From the NCBI GenBank assembly GCA_965199005.1, contig CBDAQK010000006.1:1116001-1180000 (forward strand): 64,000 bases of DNA, written 5' to 3'. Each line of letters opens with the position of its first letter. The stretch's first letter is position 1. The position numbers were made by a program, and so were the translations under genes. Under the pieces are notes generated by a model. It searched no databases, had not been told where the DNA came from, and saw only the letters and a program-made list of their open reading frames with translations. Positions 37,431-46,688 of this stretch are shown here, piece after piece. Origin of the DNA: LMUY01 sp965199005 (GTDB taxonomy: Bacteria > Pseudomonadota > Alphaproteobacteria > Acetobacterales > Acetobacteraceae).

Positions 37431-38408
37431 ATGAAACTCGGCGTGATCGGTCTAGGCCGTATGGGCGGCAACATCAGCCTGCGGTTGATGAAGCATGGCC
37501 ATGAATGCGTCGTCTACGACAATAGCGAAAAGGCGGTAGATGGCATCGTCGGGCAAGGGGCGGCGAAGTCGACTGGCCTGCAGGACATGGTGAAGCAGTT
37601 GCCGACACCGCGCATCGTCTGGGTCATGCTGCCCTCCGGCAAGATCACCGAAGATACCGTGCAGGCGCTGGGTGGAATGATGGAGAAGGGCGACATCATC
37701 ATTGATGGCGGCAATTCGATGTATAAGGACGATATCCGCCGCGCCAAGGAATTGCGCGAAAAAGGCGTCGTCTACGTCGATGTCGGCACCTCGGGCGGGG
37801 TGTGGGGACTGCAGCGCGGCTACTGCATGATGATCGGCGGGGAGGACGAGGCGGTCAAGCATATCGACCCCATCCTATCTTGCCTGGCGCCCGGCGAAGG
37901 CACCATCGACAAGACGCCGCATCGCGAGGGCCGCAACCCGACCGCCGAGCAAGGCTATCTGCATTGCGGCCCGGCGGGCAGCGGACACTTCGTCAAGATG
38001 GTCCATAACGGCATCGAATACGGCATGATGCAGGCCTATGCCGAAGGGTTCGACGTGCTGAAGAACAAGGACAGCAAGGAACTGCCTGAGGATGAGCGGT
38101 ACAGCTTGAACATGGGTGATATTGCCGAAGTGTGGCGGCGCGGATCGGTAGTATCGTCCTGGTTGCTTGACCTGACGGCGCAGGCCTTGGCCTCCGATGA
38201 GAAATTGGAGAAATTCACCGGCGATGTATCCGATAGCGGCGAAGGGCGCTGGACGATCGATGCGGCGGTGGAAGAGGCGGTGCCAGTGCCGGTCCTCGCG
38301 GCCTCGCTGTTCGCCCGGTTCCGGTCGCGGCAGGAGCACACGTTTGGCGAGAAGATGCTTTCCGCCATGCGCTTCGGGTTCGGCGGTCACGTCGAGCCGA
38401 AGGCTTAA
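37431..38408 (+). CDS. gnd: 6-phosphogluconate dehydrogenase (decarboxylating), short GntZ type
   Basis: Converts 6-phosphogluconate to ribulose-5-phosphate and CO2. The 325-residue protein has NAD(P)-binding MKLGVIGLGRMGGNISLRLMKHGHECVVYDNS, with an acidic residue after the second strand (Asp 31) that hints at NAD preference. DGGNSMYKDDIRRAKEL lies near 99, and the substrate loop GPAGSGHFVKMVHNGIEYGMMQAYAEG near 182. It is the short form, unlike the 468-residue E. coli Gnd. A 3-bp gap separates it from zwf. Confidence 0.93.
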   Translation: MKLGVIGLGRMGGNISLRLMKHGHECVVYDNSEKAVDGIVGQGAAKSTGLQDMVKQLPTPRIVWVMLPSGKITEDTVQALGGMMEKGDIIIDGGNSMYKDDIRRAKELREKGVVYVDVGTSGGVWGLQRGYCMMIGGEDEAVKHIDPILSCLAPGEGTIDKTPHREGRNPTAEQGYLHCGPAGSGHFVKMVHNGIEYGMMQAYAEGFDVLKNKDSKELPEDERYSLNMGDIAEVWRRGSVVSSWLLDLTAQALASDEKLEKFTGDVSDSGEGRWTIDAAVEEAVPVPVLAASLFARFRSRQEHTFGEKMLSAMRFGFGGHVEPKA

Positions 38409-38411
38409 GCC

Positions 38412-39947
38412 ATGAGCGACGGCCCGAAAGACACGGCTGCGCTGGCGAAGACAGCGGAGCCTGCGCCGCCATGCACCCTGGTCATCTTTGGTGCCAATGG
38501 CGATCTGACGAAGCGGCTGCTAATGCCCGCGCTGTACAATTTGTCCGGCTCCAAATTGCTCGACGACAAGTTCAGCATCCTCGGCGTTGACCGGGACGCT
38601 GGCAGCGATGCGGATTTCCAGGGCCGGCAGAAAGCCATGATGGAGAGCTTCACGCCCGACAAGGGTGGGGAGTTCGCCGAGAAAAGCCTGAACACCGAGT
38701 GGTGGGGCTGGCTGGAACAGCGCCTGCACTACATGGAGGGCGATTTCACCAAGCCGGAAACGTTCAAGGCGCTGACCGATAAATTAGGCGACGGCAACGC
38801 GATTTTCTACCTTGCCGTCGCGGACCGGTTTTTCGGCACCATTATCGATGCGCTGCATGCCGCCGACCTGACCAAGCAGAAGGAGGGAACCTTCCGCCGG
38901 GTGGTCATCGAAAAGCCGTTTGGTCACGACTTGCAATCGGCAAAGGAATTGAACGCGCACATCCTGTCTGAGTTGGATGAAAGCCAAATCTACCGGATCG
39001 ACCATTTCCTCGGGAAGGAGACAGTGCAGAACATCATGGCGCTGCGCTTCGGCAACGGCATGTTCGAGCCACTATGGAATCGCGACCATATCGACAGCGT
39101 GCAAATTACTGCGTCCGAAACGGTCGGTGTCGAGAAGCGCGGCAAGTTCTACGAGGTCACTGGCGCGTTGCGGGACATGGTGCCGAACCACATGTTCCAG
39201 TTGCTGGCAATGACGGCGATGGAACCGCCTAACTCGTTCGATGCCGACGCCGTGCGCAGCGAGAAGGCCAAGGTGATCGAGGCGATCCACCCGATGTCGG
39301 CGGCCGACGTGGAGAAGGACGTCGTGCGCGGGCAGTACACGGCCGGGCATATGCAGGAACAGGGGGACGTCGCCGCCTACACCGCCGAACCGGATGTCGA
39401 TCCCGGCTCCACAATTGAGACCTATGTTGCGGTCAAGCTGATGATCGACAATTGGCGCTGGGCCGGCGTGCCGTTCTATCTGCGCACTGGCAAACGGATG
39501 TCGGCCCGCAAGACCGAGATTGCCATCCATTTCAAGCAGGCGCCCTTCGCCATGTTTCGAGAGACGCCATCCGAGAAGATGACGCCGAACGTCATGGTGC
39601 TGCATCTGCAGCCGCATGAGGGGATCTCGCTGCTGTTCAGTGCCAAGCAGCCTGGCCAGAACGTCGTGCTGAAGCCGGTTCGGATGGATTTCAAATACGA
39701 GGATTATTTCGAGCTGAAGCCGTCCACCGGCTATGAAACGCTGATTTACGATGTGCTGATCGGCGATCCGACTTTGTTCAACCGCGCGGACAATATCGAG
39801 GCCGGGTGGACTGCGGTGCAGCCTATTTTGGATGCCGCGGCGCAGGGTGGCGACAAGATCCACACCTATGCCGCCGGCACCGCCGGGCCCGCGGCTGCAG
39901 ACGCATTGTTGTCGCTCGATGGGCGCGAGTGGCGGAAGCTGGGCTAA
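38412..39947 (+). CDS. zwf: Glucose-6-phosphate 1-dehydrogenase
   Basis: Zwf oxidises glucose-6-phosphate to 6-phosphogluconolactone with NADP. In 511 residues the nucleotide motif VIFGANGDLTKRLLMPALYNL is near 25-45, the substrate signature RIDHFLGKETVQNIMALRF near 195-214 and VVIEKPFGHDL near 163. Length is typical. The stop TAA overlaps the ATG of the next gene. It belongs to the pentose-phosphate operon with gnd, pgl, rpiA and gntK. Confidence 0.96.
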   Translation: MSDGPKDTAALAKTAEPAPPCTLVIFGANGDLTKRLLMPALYNLSGSKLLDDKFSILGVDRDAGSDADFQGRQKAMMESFTPDKGGEFAEKSLNTEWWGWLEQRLHYMEGDFTKPETFKALTDKLGDGNAIFYLAVADRFFGTIIDALHAADLTKQKEGTFRRVVIEKPFGHDLQSAKELNAHILSELDESQIYRIDHFLGKETVQNIMALRFGNGMFEPLWNRDHIDSVQITASETVGVEKRGKFYEVTGALRDMVPNHMFQLLAMTAMEPPNSFDADAVRSEKAKVIEAIHPMSAADVEKDVVRGQYTAGHMQEQGDVAAYTAEPDVDPGSTIETYVAVKLMIDNWRWAGVPFYLRTGKRMSARKTEIAIHFKQAPFAMFRETPSEKMTPNVMVLHLQPHEGISLLFSAKQPGQNVVLKPVRMDFKYEDYFELKPSTGYETLIYDVLIGDPTLFNRADNIEAGWTAVQPILDAAAQGGDKIHTYAAGTAGPAAADALLSLDGREWRKLG

Positions 39948-40753
39948 TGCCGATCAAGCTCGTCGTCTCCGACGTCGATGGCACGCTGGTGACGGGCGAG
40001 AAACAGCTAACACCAGCGACCATTGACGCGGCACGGCGGCTGCGGGACGCAGGCGTGTTTTTGTCCCTTGTCAGCAGCCGGCCACCGCGCGGCATGGCGT
40101 TCGTTGCGATGGAGTTGGCATTGACTGGCCCGCTCGGCGGCTTCAACGGCGCCACGATCCTCGCCCCGGATGGATCGATGATCGAAAATCTGGTCGTGTC
40201 GGAGCAGGCGGTACGCACCAGCCTAGCGCTGTTTGCCGAGCGGGGAGTCGACGCCTGGCTATTCGCGGATAATGAGTGGTTCGTGAAGAGTCTCGCGGGC
40301 ACCTATATCCCACGCGAGCGTCGCACCGTGCGGTTCGACCCGGTCGTCGTCGATGATTTCGAACCCTACGTCGCCAGATGCGGGAAGGTCGTTGGCGCAT
40401 CGCCGGATTTCGACGGGTTGGCGCGGTGCGAGACTGAATTGCACGTGTTGCTTGCCGGCGCTGCCAACGCCCATCGCTCGCAGAAATACTATCTGGACGT
40501 GACCAACCCGGCCGCCGACAAGGGCACCGCTGTCCACGCCTTTGCCCGGTGGTATGGGGTGGATGTCGCCGAAATCTGCGTGCTGGGCGACCAAGGCAAC
40601 GACGTGCCCATGTTCCGCGTGGCCGGTCATAGCGTGGCAATGGGAAATGCGCCGCCCCATGTTGCCGCTGAGGCCAAACATCATACGGCCTCGAATGAAG
40701 AAGATGGTTGGGCGGCGGCCATCAATGGCTACGTCCTGCCCAACGCCGCTTAG
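39947..40753 (+). CDS. Cof-type HAD hydrolase (first of a tandem pair)
   Basis: A 268-residue HAD phosphatase of the Cof/IIB class. Motif I is LVVSDVDGTLVTGEK (nucleophile Asp near 8), motif II is FLSLVSSRPPRGM, and motif IV is VCVLGDQGNDVPMFRVAGHSVAMGNAP near 205-232. Related enzymes dephosphorylate sugar phosphates or PLP. The ATG shares a base with the zwf stop, and the next gene is a paralogue with the same layout. Placement between zwf and pgl suggests a role in sugar-phosphate housekeeping, which is inference. Confidence 0.85.
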   Translation: MPIKLVVSDVDGTLVTGEKQLTPATIDAARRLRDAGVFLSLVSSRPPRGMAFVAMELALTGPLGGFNGATILAPDGSMIENLVVSEQAVRTSLALFAERGVDAWLFADNEWFVKSLAGTYIPRERRTVRFDPVVVDDFEPYVARCGKVVGASPDFDGLARCETELHVLLAGAANAHRSQKYYLDVTNPAADKGTAVHAFARWYGVDVAEICVLGDQGNDVPMFRVAGHSVAMGNAPPHVAAEAKHHTASNEEDGWAAAINGYVLPNAA

Positions 40754-40762
40754 GAGTTCCGA

Positions 40763-41581
40763 ATGGCCCGTTCGCGTCCTAGCAATCTCGCGCTTCTCCT
40801 GGCTGATGTGGATGGTACTCTGGTCACCAAGGATAAGATCCTGACCGAGCGCGCGCAAAAGGCCGTCCATGATTTGGAGGCCAAAGGGATCAAGTTCGCG
40901 CTCACCAGCGGCCGGCCGCCCAAGGGAATGTCGATGCTGATCGAACCGCTGAAGATCATGACCCCGATTGCCGGCTTCAATGGCGGCCTGTTCGTCAAAG
41001 CCGATCTGACCATCATCGAGAGCCATACCTTGGACCCGGCAGCAGCCCATAAAACGGTTGAGCTGATCGAAAAGCGGGGGTTGGATGTCTGGGTGTATTC
41101 CGGCGAGGATTGGCTGCTGCGCGACCCCAATGCCCCGCACCGCGAGAAAGAGGAGAGCACGGTGAAGTTCCCTCCCACGGTGGTTGAGGCATTTACCGAT
41201 GAGCATCTGAAAGCGGCGGTGAAAATCACCGGGGTGAGTGACGATTTGGACCGGGTGGCAGCCTGCGAGAAGGCGGTGCAGGAGGCACTGGGCAAGACGG
41301 CGTCGGCTGCGCGGTCGCAGCCCTACTACCTCGATGTGACCCACCCGCAGGCCAATAAGGGTGGCGTCGTGGCCTACCTTGCGAAGACACTGGGGATTGA
41401 TCCCGGGCAAATCGCGACCATAGGGGACCAGCCCAACGACGTGCTGATGTTCAAGCCGAGTGGATTCTCCATCGCGATGGGCAATGCCAGCGAGGCGGTG
41501 CAGAAGGAGGCGGACGCGGTGACCGATAGCTTCGAGGATGAGGGCTTCGCAAAGGCGGTTGAAAAGTACCTGCTCGCATGA
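40763..41581 (+). CDS. Cof-type HAD hydrolase (second of a tandem pair)
   Basis: A 272-residue paralogue of the preceding protein: LLLADVDGTLVTKDK near 10-24, FALTSGRPPKGMSM near 47-60 and IATIGDQPNDVLMFKPSGFSIAMGNASEAVQKEAD near 211-245. Motif order and cap size match its neighbour, pointing to a tandem duplication followed by divergence. It overlaps pgl by 4 bp, so it is firmly within the pentose-phosphate operon. Substrate unknown. Confidence 0.85.
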   Translation: MARSRPSNLALLLADVDGTLVTKDKILTERAQKAVHDLEAKGIKFALTSGRPPKGMSMLIEPLKIMTPIAGFNGGLFVKADLTIIESHTLDPAAAHKTVELIEKRGLDVWVYSGEDWLLRDPNAPHREKEESTVKFPPTVVEAFTDEHLKAAVKITGVSDDLDRVAACEKAVQEALGKTASAARSQPYYLDVTHPQANKGGVVAYLAKTLGIDPGQIATIGDQPNDVLMFKPSGFSIAMGNASEAVQKEADAVTDSFEDEGFAKAVEKYLLA

Positions 41582-42291
41582 CTGGCACCGTCGACATCCA
41601 GGCCGACGGCGATGCGGTGGCGCGCCGGGTGGCGGAATGGGTGCTGGAGCGCGCCTTGGCCACGGAGGGGCGGTTCGCGTGGTGCCTCTCCGGGGGATCA
41701 ACGCCGAAGACGACTTTCGCGATGCTGGCCAGCGACGCATTTCGCGCCCGTTTCCCATGGGACCGGACGCATCTGTTTTTCGGCGACGAGCGGTTCGTGC
41801 CGCACGACCACCCCGACAGCAATTACCGCATGGCGAGGGAAGCCATGATCTCCAAGGTGCCGATCCCGGACGCGCAGGTGCATCCGTGGGAGACAGACTC
41901 GGACCCGGAGCATTCGGCACTGCATTACGCCGATACCCTGAAACGCTTCTACGGGGCCGACACGCTGGACCCGGCGCGCGCCCTGTTCGACGTCACGTTC
42001 CTCGGCCTGGGCGAGGACGGTCATACTGCCTCCCTCTTCCCCGGCGTCGCTGCCTTGCAGGAGCGAACCGCGTGGTCGGCGGCGGTGGTGGGCGCCAAGC
42101 CGGAGCCGCGGCTGACGCTGACCTATCCCGTGCTGGATAGCAGCCGGGTGGTGGCTTTTCTCGCCGCCGGAGAGGGCAAGCGCGCCATTCTGGCCCGGGC
42201 ACTTTCTGGCGACACAACGCTGCCGGCGGTCGGGGTGAGACCGGTGGGCGAGTTGTACTGGTTCACCGACCAGGCCGCCGCCCCGCCATGA
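41578..42291 (+). CDS. pgl: 6-phosphogluconolactonase
   Basis: Pgl hydrolyses 6-phosphogluconolactone made by Zwf. The 237-residue protein shows the NagB/Pgl-fold motifs FAWCLSGGSTPKTTFAML near 34-51, WDRTHLFFGDERFVPHDHPDSNYRMA near 60-85 and the catalytic region LGLGEDGHTASLFPG near 142-156. ATG overlaps the HAD gene by 4 bp and the stop overlaps rpiA by 4 bp. Confidence 0.93.
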   Translation: MTGTVDIQADGDAVARRVAEWVLERALATEGRFAWCLSGGSTPKTTFAMLASDAFRARFPWDRTHLFFGDERFVPHDHPDSNYRMAREAMISKVPIPDAQVHPWETDSDPEHSALHYADTLKRFYGADTLDPARALFDVTFLGLGEDGHTASLFPGVAALQERTAWSAAVVGAKPEPRLTLTYPVLDSSRVVAFLAAGEGKRAILARALSGDTTLPAVGVRPVGELYWFTDQAAAPP

Positions 42292-42980
42292 CCGCCGGCC
42301 CCAACGCCGAACTGAAGCGCCAGGCCGCCGAGGCGGCAGCCGCTTTGGTGACGGACGGCATGACCGTGGGATTGGGCACCGGTTCGACCGCCACCTTCGC
42401 TATCGCCAATCTGATAGGCCGGGTTCGCAACGGCCTGCGGATCAAGGCCGTCCCCACCTCCGAACACAGCGCAGCCCAGGCGCGCGAGGGCGGCATCGAG
42501 CTGATTGAGCTGGATGAAGGCACGCGTCTGGACCTGACGATCGATGGGGCGGATTCCGTCGCCATGGGATCGCTGGACCTGGTGAAGGGGCTGGGCGGCG
42601 CATTGTTGCGCGAAAAGATCGTCGCGGCCGCAAGCGACAAGCTGCTCATCGTGGTCGACGGCAGCAAATTGGTCGAACGGCTGGGGATGAACGCCCCGAT
42701 CCCGGTAGAGGTCGTGCCGTTTGGCTGGCGGGGCGTGGCCGGGCAGGTGCTCAAGCTTGGCGCGCGCCCGGTGTTACGGTTGGACGCCGCCAAGGCCCCC
42801 TTCCATACCGATGGGGGCAACCTGATCCTGGATTGTCACATGGCCCCAATCGACGACCCGGCCGCCCTTGATGCCGCCCTCCAATCCATCGTAGGCGTGG
42901 TAGAAACGGGGCTTTTCATCCGCCGCACCTCGACGGTTTTCGTCGCCGACGCGGCTGGCGTGCGAACGTTGGTGCCATGA
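42288..42980 (+). CDS. rpiA: Ribose-5-phosphate isomerase A
   Basis: RpiA interconverts ribose-5- and ribulose-5-phosphate. Over 230 residues it shows VGLGTGSTATFAI near 27-39, DLTIDGADSVAMGSLDLVKGLGGALLREKIVAAAS near 83-117, and the phosphate-site VEVVPFGWRGVAGQVLKLG near 140. Overlaps of 4 bp on both sides tie it to pgl and gntK. Confidence 0.94.
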   Translation: MTAGPNAELKRQAAEAAAALVTDGMTVGLGTGSTATFAIANLIGRVRNGLRIKAVPTSEHSAAQAREGGIELIELDEGTRLDLTIDGADSVAMGSLDLVKGLGGALLREKIVAAASDKLLIVVDGSKLVERLGMNAPIPVEVVPFGWRGVAGQVLKLGARPVLRLDAAKAPFHTDGGNLILDCHMAPIDDPAALDAALQSIVGVVETGLFIRRTSTVFVADAAGVRTLVP

Positions 42981-43477
42981 GCCGTGTCGTGGTGGTCATG
43001 GGTGTGTCGGGTTCCGGCAAGACCACGATCGCCGAGCGGATCGCAGCGGCCTTGGGCTGGGTGTTCCAGGAAGGTGACAAGCTCCATCCCGCGGCCAACG
43101 TCGCGAAGATGAAGGCGGGGCACCCGCTCGACGACGCAGACCGGGCCCCGTGGCTGGCCATCATTGCGGATTGGGTGGAGGCGCGCCTGCGTACCGGACA
43201 GAACGCCATCATTACCTGCTCCGCCCTGAAGCACGCCTATCGCGACATCATTGGCAACGGCAAACCCGGGGTGCAGTTCGTGTATCTCTACGCCGACCGC
43301 GCTACGCTGGAGGCGCACGTCAATAATCGGCACCACGAATATATGCCGGTGACGCTGCTGGACAGCCAATTGGCAACGCTGGAGCCACCGACGCCAGAGG
43401 AGCACATCATCGTGGTGGATGTCAGTGGGACGATCGAGCACTCCGTCGCGGCAGTGATCCACCAGCTACAAATCTAA
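42977..43477 (+). CDS. gntK: Gluconokinase
   Basis: GntK phosphorylates gluconate to 6-phosphogluconate, feeding Gnd. The 166-residue P-loop kinase begins MSRVVVVMGVSGSGKTTIAERIAAALGW with Walker A at about 9-16. The gluconokinase signature FQEGDKLHPAANVAKMKAGHPLDDADRAPWLAII follows, and ITCSALKHAYRDIIG lies near 75-89. It is the last gene of the pentose-phosphate operon and converges on glmS (16-bp gap). Gluconate use fits an acetic-acid-bacterium-like metabolism. Confidence 0.94.
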   Translation: MSRVVVVMGVSGSGKTTIAERIAAALGWVFQEGDKLHPAANVAKMKAGHPLDDADRAPWLAIIADWVEARLRTGQNAIITCSALKHAYRDIIGNGKPGVQFVYLYADRATLEAHVNNRHHEYMPVTLLDSQLATLEPPTPEEHIIVVDVSGTIEHSVAAVIHQLQI

Positions 43478-43493
43478 CAAACCCAAGCTTCCA

Positions 43494-45311
43494 TTATTCG
43501 ACCGTGACCGACTTCGCCAAATTCCGCGGCTGGTCGACATCGGTGCCCTTCAGCACCGCAACCTGGTAGGCCAGCATCTGCACCGGAATCGCGTAGAGGA
43601 TGGGGGCGACGAACGGATGCACCCGGGGCAACACCACGGTCACCGCGGCAATCCCCCGTAGCTTCGCCGCCCCCACTTCATCTGAGAATACCAGCAATTT
43701 GCCGCCCCTGGCCGCCGCTTCCTGCAGATTGGAGGCCGTCTTCTCGAAAAGTGGCCCGCTGGGTGCCACGGCAACCACCGGCACTTCGCGGTCGATCAGG
43801 GCGATCGGGCCATGCTTCATTTCGCCCGCCGGGTAGCCCTCGGCATGGATGTAGCTCAACTCCTTCAGTTTCAGCGCGCCCTCCATTGCAATCGGGAAGC
43901 AAGCGCCGCGGCCGAGGAACAACACGTCCCGCGCCTGCGTCACCCGGGCCGCCATCTCCGTCAGGTCGAGCGCGAGCGCGTCAACCGCCCGGCTCGGCAG
44001 TTCGAGCAGCGCCTCCACCAACTCAGCCTCGCGCCGGGCCGTAACCGACGCTCGAGCCCGGCCCGTGCCGACTGCGAAGCAGGCCAGCATGGTGAGCTGC
44101 GCCGTGAACGCCTTGGTGCTGGCGACGCTGATTTCCTGGCCAGCGAAGGTTTCCAGCACCACATCGCTCTCCCGCGCCATGGTGCTTTCCGGCACGTTGA
44201 GCACGCTCAACACGTGCTGCCCGGCGCGGCGGAGGGAGCGTAGCGCCGCGAGCGTGTCCGCCGTTTCGCCGGACTGGCTGAGCAACACCGCCAGGCCACC
44301 GGGCGGCAAGGGCGGCTCACGGTAGCGCAACTCGCTGGCTACGTCGGCATCGACGGGCAGGCGCGCCTCCGCCTCCAGCCAGTGGCGCCCCACCAACCCG
44401 GCATAATACGCGCTGCCGCAGGCGGTCACCGTCGCGCGGGGCACGGCGGCCAGGTCGAATGGCAATGCGGGCATAGCGATGGTGCGGGACGCCGGGTCGA
44501 CCATACGCTGCAACACTTGGCCGATGACGCTGGGGTGCTCGTGCAGCTCCTTTTCCATGAAGTGGCGGAAGCCCTCCTTGCCGATCGCCACCCCGGTATG
44601 AACGGTGCGGCGGATTTCCCGCTCGACCGCCTGACCCGCTCCATCGAAGAATTGCGCGCCGCCGCGGGACAGCACCGCCCAGTCGCCGTCCCGCAGGAAG
44701 GCGATGCGCTGGGTCAAGGGCGCCAGCGCCAGGCTGTCGGAGCCGAGGAACATCTCGTCCTCGCCATATCCGACAGCAAGCGGCGCGCCGTGCTGGGCGC
44801 CTACCATCAGCCCGTGATGCCCGGCGAACACCATGGCGAGCGCGTAGGCTCCCTCCAGCCGGGAGAATGTCGCCTGCGCCGCGTCGACTGGCGCCATACC
44901 GCGGCGGAGATGGAGGTCAACCAGTTGCACCACGGTTTCGGTGTCGGTTTCGGTCTCGAACACCTGGCCAGCTTCTTCCAACTCCGTGCGCAGGGAAGCG
45001 TGGTTCTCGATGATGCCGTTATGCACGACGGACACCAGCGCGGTGCCGTGCGGATGGGCGTTGGTCTCGGTCGGGGCCCCATGCGTGGCCCAGCGCGTGT
45101 GGCCGACGCCGGTGGTGCCGGGCAGCGGCGACCGGTCCAGCACCGCGGCCAGGTTGGCGAGCTTGCCGGGTGCGCGCCGCCGCTCGATATGCCCGTTGGC
45201 GAGGGTTGCGATGCCAGCGCTGTCGTAGCCACGGTATTCCAGGCGGCGCAACGCTTCCAGTAGCAGCGGGGCGGCTGGCCGCGCGCCCAACACGCCTACA
45301 ATCCCGCACAT
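43494..45311 (-). CDS. glmS: Glutamine:fructose-6-phosphate aminotransferase (isomerising)
   Basis: GlmS makes glucosamine-6-phosphate from fructose-6-phosphate and glutamine for cell-wall synthesis. In 605 residues the N-terminal class II amidotransferase starts MCGIVGVLG with Cys 2 as nucleophile; RRLEYRGYDSAGIATL and TGVGHTRWATHG follow. Two SIS sugar-isomerase domains show LSQSGETADTLAALR near 345 and GRGACFPIAMEGALKLKELSYIHAEGYPAGEMKHGP near 468. It ends LAKSVTVE as usual. Its ATG overlaps the glmU stop (TGATG). Confidence 0.96.
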   Translation of the reverse strand: MCGIVGVLGARPAAPLLLEALRRLEYRGYDSAGIATLANGHIERRRAPGKLANLAAVLDRSPLPGTTGVGHTRWATHGAPTETNAHPHGTALVSVVHNGIIENHASLRTELEEAGQVFETETDTETVVQLVDLHLRRGMAPVDAAQATFSRLEGAYALAMVFAGHHGLMVGAQHGAPLAVGYGEDEMFLGSDSLALAPLTQRIAFLRDGDWAVLSRGGAQFFDGAGQAVEREIRRTVHTGVAIGKEGFRHFMEKELHEHPSVIGQVLQRMVDPASRTIAMPALPFDLAAVPRATVTACGSAYYAGLVGRHWLEAEARLPVDADVASELRYREPPLPPGGLAVLLSQSGETADTLAALRSLRRAGQHVLSVLNVPESTMARESDVVLETFAGQEISVASTKAFTAQLTMLACFAVGTGRARASVTARREAELVEALLELPSRAVDALALDLTEMAARVTQARDVLFLGRGACFPIAMEGALKLKELSYIHAEGYPAGEMKHGPIALIDREVPVVAVAPSGPLFEKTASNLQEAAARGGKLLVFSDEVGAAKLRGIAAVTVVLPRVHPFVAPILYAIPVQMLAYQVAVLKGTDVDQPRNLAKSVTVE

Positions 45312-46618
45312 CAGCGCTTCTCCTTCTTGGCCCGGAACGCGGCGGCGCGGTCCGGCTTGGTCACCTGCCGGGCCCGGCCGAACGCCATGGCATCCTCGGG
45401 CACGTCCTCGGTGACGGTGCTGCCGGCGACGACCATGGCCCCGTCCCCAATCTGCACCGGCGCGATCAACGAGGTGTTAGAGCCGATGAAGGCGTTGGCA
45501 CCGATCTGCGTGCGGTATTTGCCGAAACCGTCATAATTCACCGTGATGGTGCCGGCGCCGATATTGGTGCGCGCGCCGATGGTGGCATCGCCGATATAGG
45601 ACAAATGGTTCGCCTTGGCTCCCTCCCCCAACACGGCCGCCTTCAGCTCGACGAAATTGCCGATATGGGCGCCCGCGCCAACGACGGTGCCAGGCCGCAG
45701 CCGGGCAAACGGGCCGATGACGGCGCCAAACCCGACCGAGCAGCCCTCGAGATGGGAAAAGGCCCGGATATCGGCACCGGAGTCCACTGACACGCCTGGG
45801 CCGAACACGACGTGGGGGCCGACCGTCACGTCGGGGGCGAGTTTGGTGTCGGTGCAGAGAAACACCGTCTCCGGCGCCGTCAGCGTGGCACCGCCCTCCA
45901 TCGCAGCCTCCCGCAGCCAGGCCTGGACGGTGGCCTCCGCCTGCGCCAGTTCCGCGCGGGAGTTCACGCCCCGCAACTCCGCCTCCGGGGCTTCGACGGC
46001 GACCACGCGGGCGTCTTCGGCTCGGGCATGCGCCACGACGTCGGTGAGGTAGTACTCGCCCTTGTTATTGTCGTTACCCACCGCCCGCAGCCAGCGCAGC
46101 AGGTCCGGCGCGGCGGCACAGATCACGCCGGCATTGCAGAGCGGAACTGCCCGCTCCTGCTCCGTGGCATCGGCCCATTCGACGATCCGGTCGACCGTCT
46201 GCCCTGTGGTGATGACGCGGCCATACCGCCCGGGATCCGCTGGACGCATGGCCAGCAGCACCAGATCCGCCTCCACCCGGGCGGCGCGAAGGCGGCGGAG
46301 CGTTTCGGGGCGGATGAGGGGGTTGTCCGCATACAATACCGCCACATCGCCCTGGCCGAACAACTCCGCAGCCTGGAGCGCGGCGTGCGCCGTGCCCAGC
46401 CGGTCCTGCTGGATCACGGTGGGATGCGGCGCGGCGGCGGCGGCCAGCGCCTCCATGCCCGGCCCGGCGACGACAACGGCGTGGTCGAACGCCTCCTGGC
46501 ATGACAGCAACAGGTGGCGCAGCATCGGGCGGCCCGCAATGGGGTGGAGGGCCTTCGGCAGGGTGGACTTCATGCGGGTGCCGAGGCCCGCGGCGAGCAG
46601 GATGGCGGTGGCTTGCAT
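45311..46618 (-). CDS. glmU: Bifunctional GlmU: GlcN-1-P acetyltransferase / GlcNAc-1-P uridylyltransferase
   Basis: GlmU completes UDP-GlcNAc synthesis. The start at 46618 gives MQATAILLAAGLGTRMKSTLPKALHPIAGRPMLRHLL, the uridylyltransferase signature; the frame upstream is not protein-like. The C-terminal half is a left-handed beta-helix with hexapeptide repeats (VSVDSGADIRAFSHLEGCSVGFGAVIGPFARLR) and the acetyl-CoA region KANHLSYIGDATIGARTNIGAGTITVNYDG. At 435 residues it is slightly short of the E. coli protein (456). It is co-transcribed with glmS. Confidence 0.95.
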   Translation of the reverse strand: MQATAILLAAGLGTRMKSTLPKALHPIAGRPMLRHLLLSCQEAFDHAVVVAGPGMEALAAAAAPHPTVIQQDRLGTAHAALQAAELFGQGDVAVLYADNPLIRPETLRRLRAARVEADLVLLAMRPADPGRYGRVITTGQTVDRIVEWADATEQERAVPLCNAGVICAAAPDLLRWLRAVGNDNNKGEYYLTDVVAHARAEDARVVAVEAPEAELRGVNSRAELAQAEATVQAWLREAAMEGGATLTAPETVFLCTDTKLAPDVTVGPHVVFGPGVSVDSGADIRAFSHLEGCSVGFGAVIGPFARLRPGTVVGAGAHIGNFVELKAAVLGEGAKANHLSYIGDATIGARTNIGAGTITVNYDGFGKYRTQIGANAFIGSNTSLIAPVQIGDGAMVVAGSTVTEDVPEDAMAFGRARQVTKPDRAAAFRAKKEKR

Positions 46619-46688
46619 CCTTCCCGGTAGCGTCCGGAGCGTCGCCGTGTCAAAGGCTTGGGCAACACTTCTCGTTTCGGATCGTGAC

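Noticed and set aside
45312..45330. glmS ribozyme upstream of glmS
   Set aside because: glmS is translationally coupled to glmU (TGATG) with no leader, leaving no room for a ribozyme.
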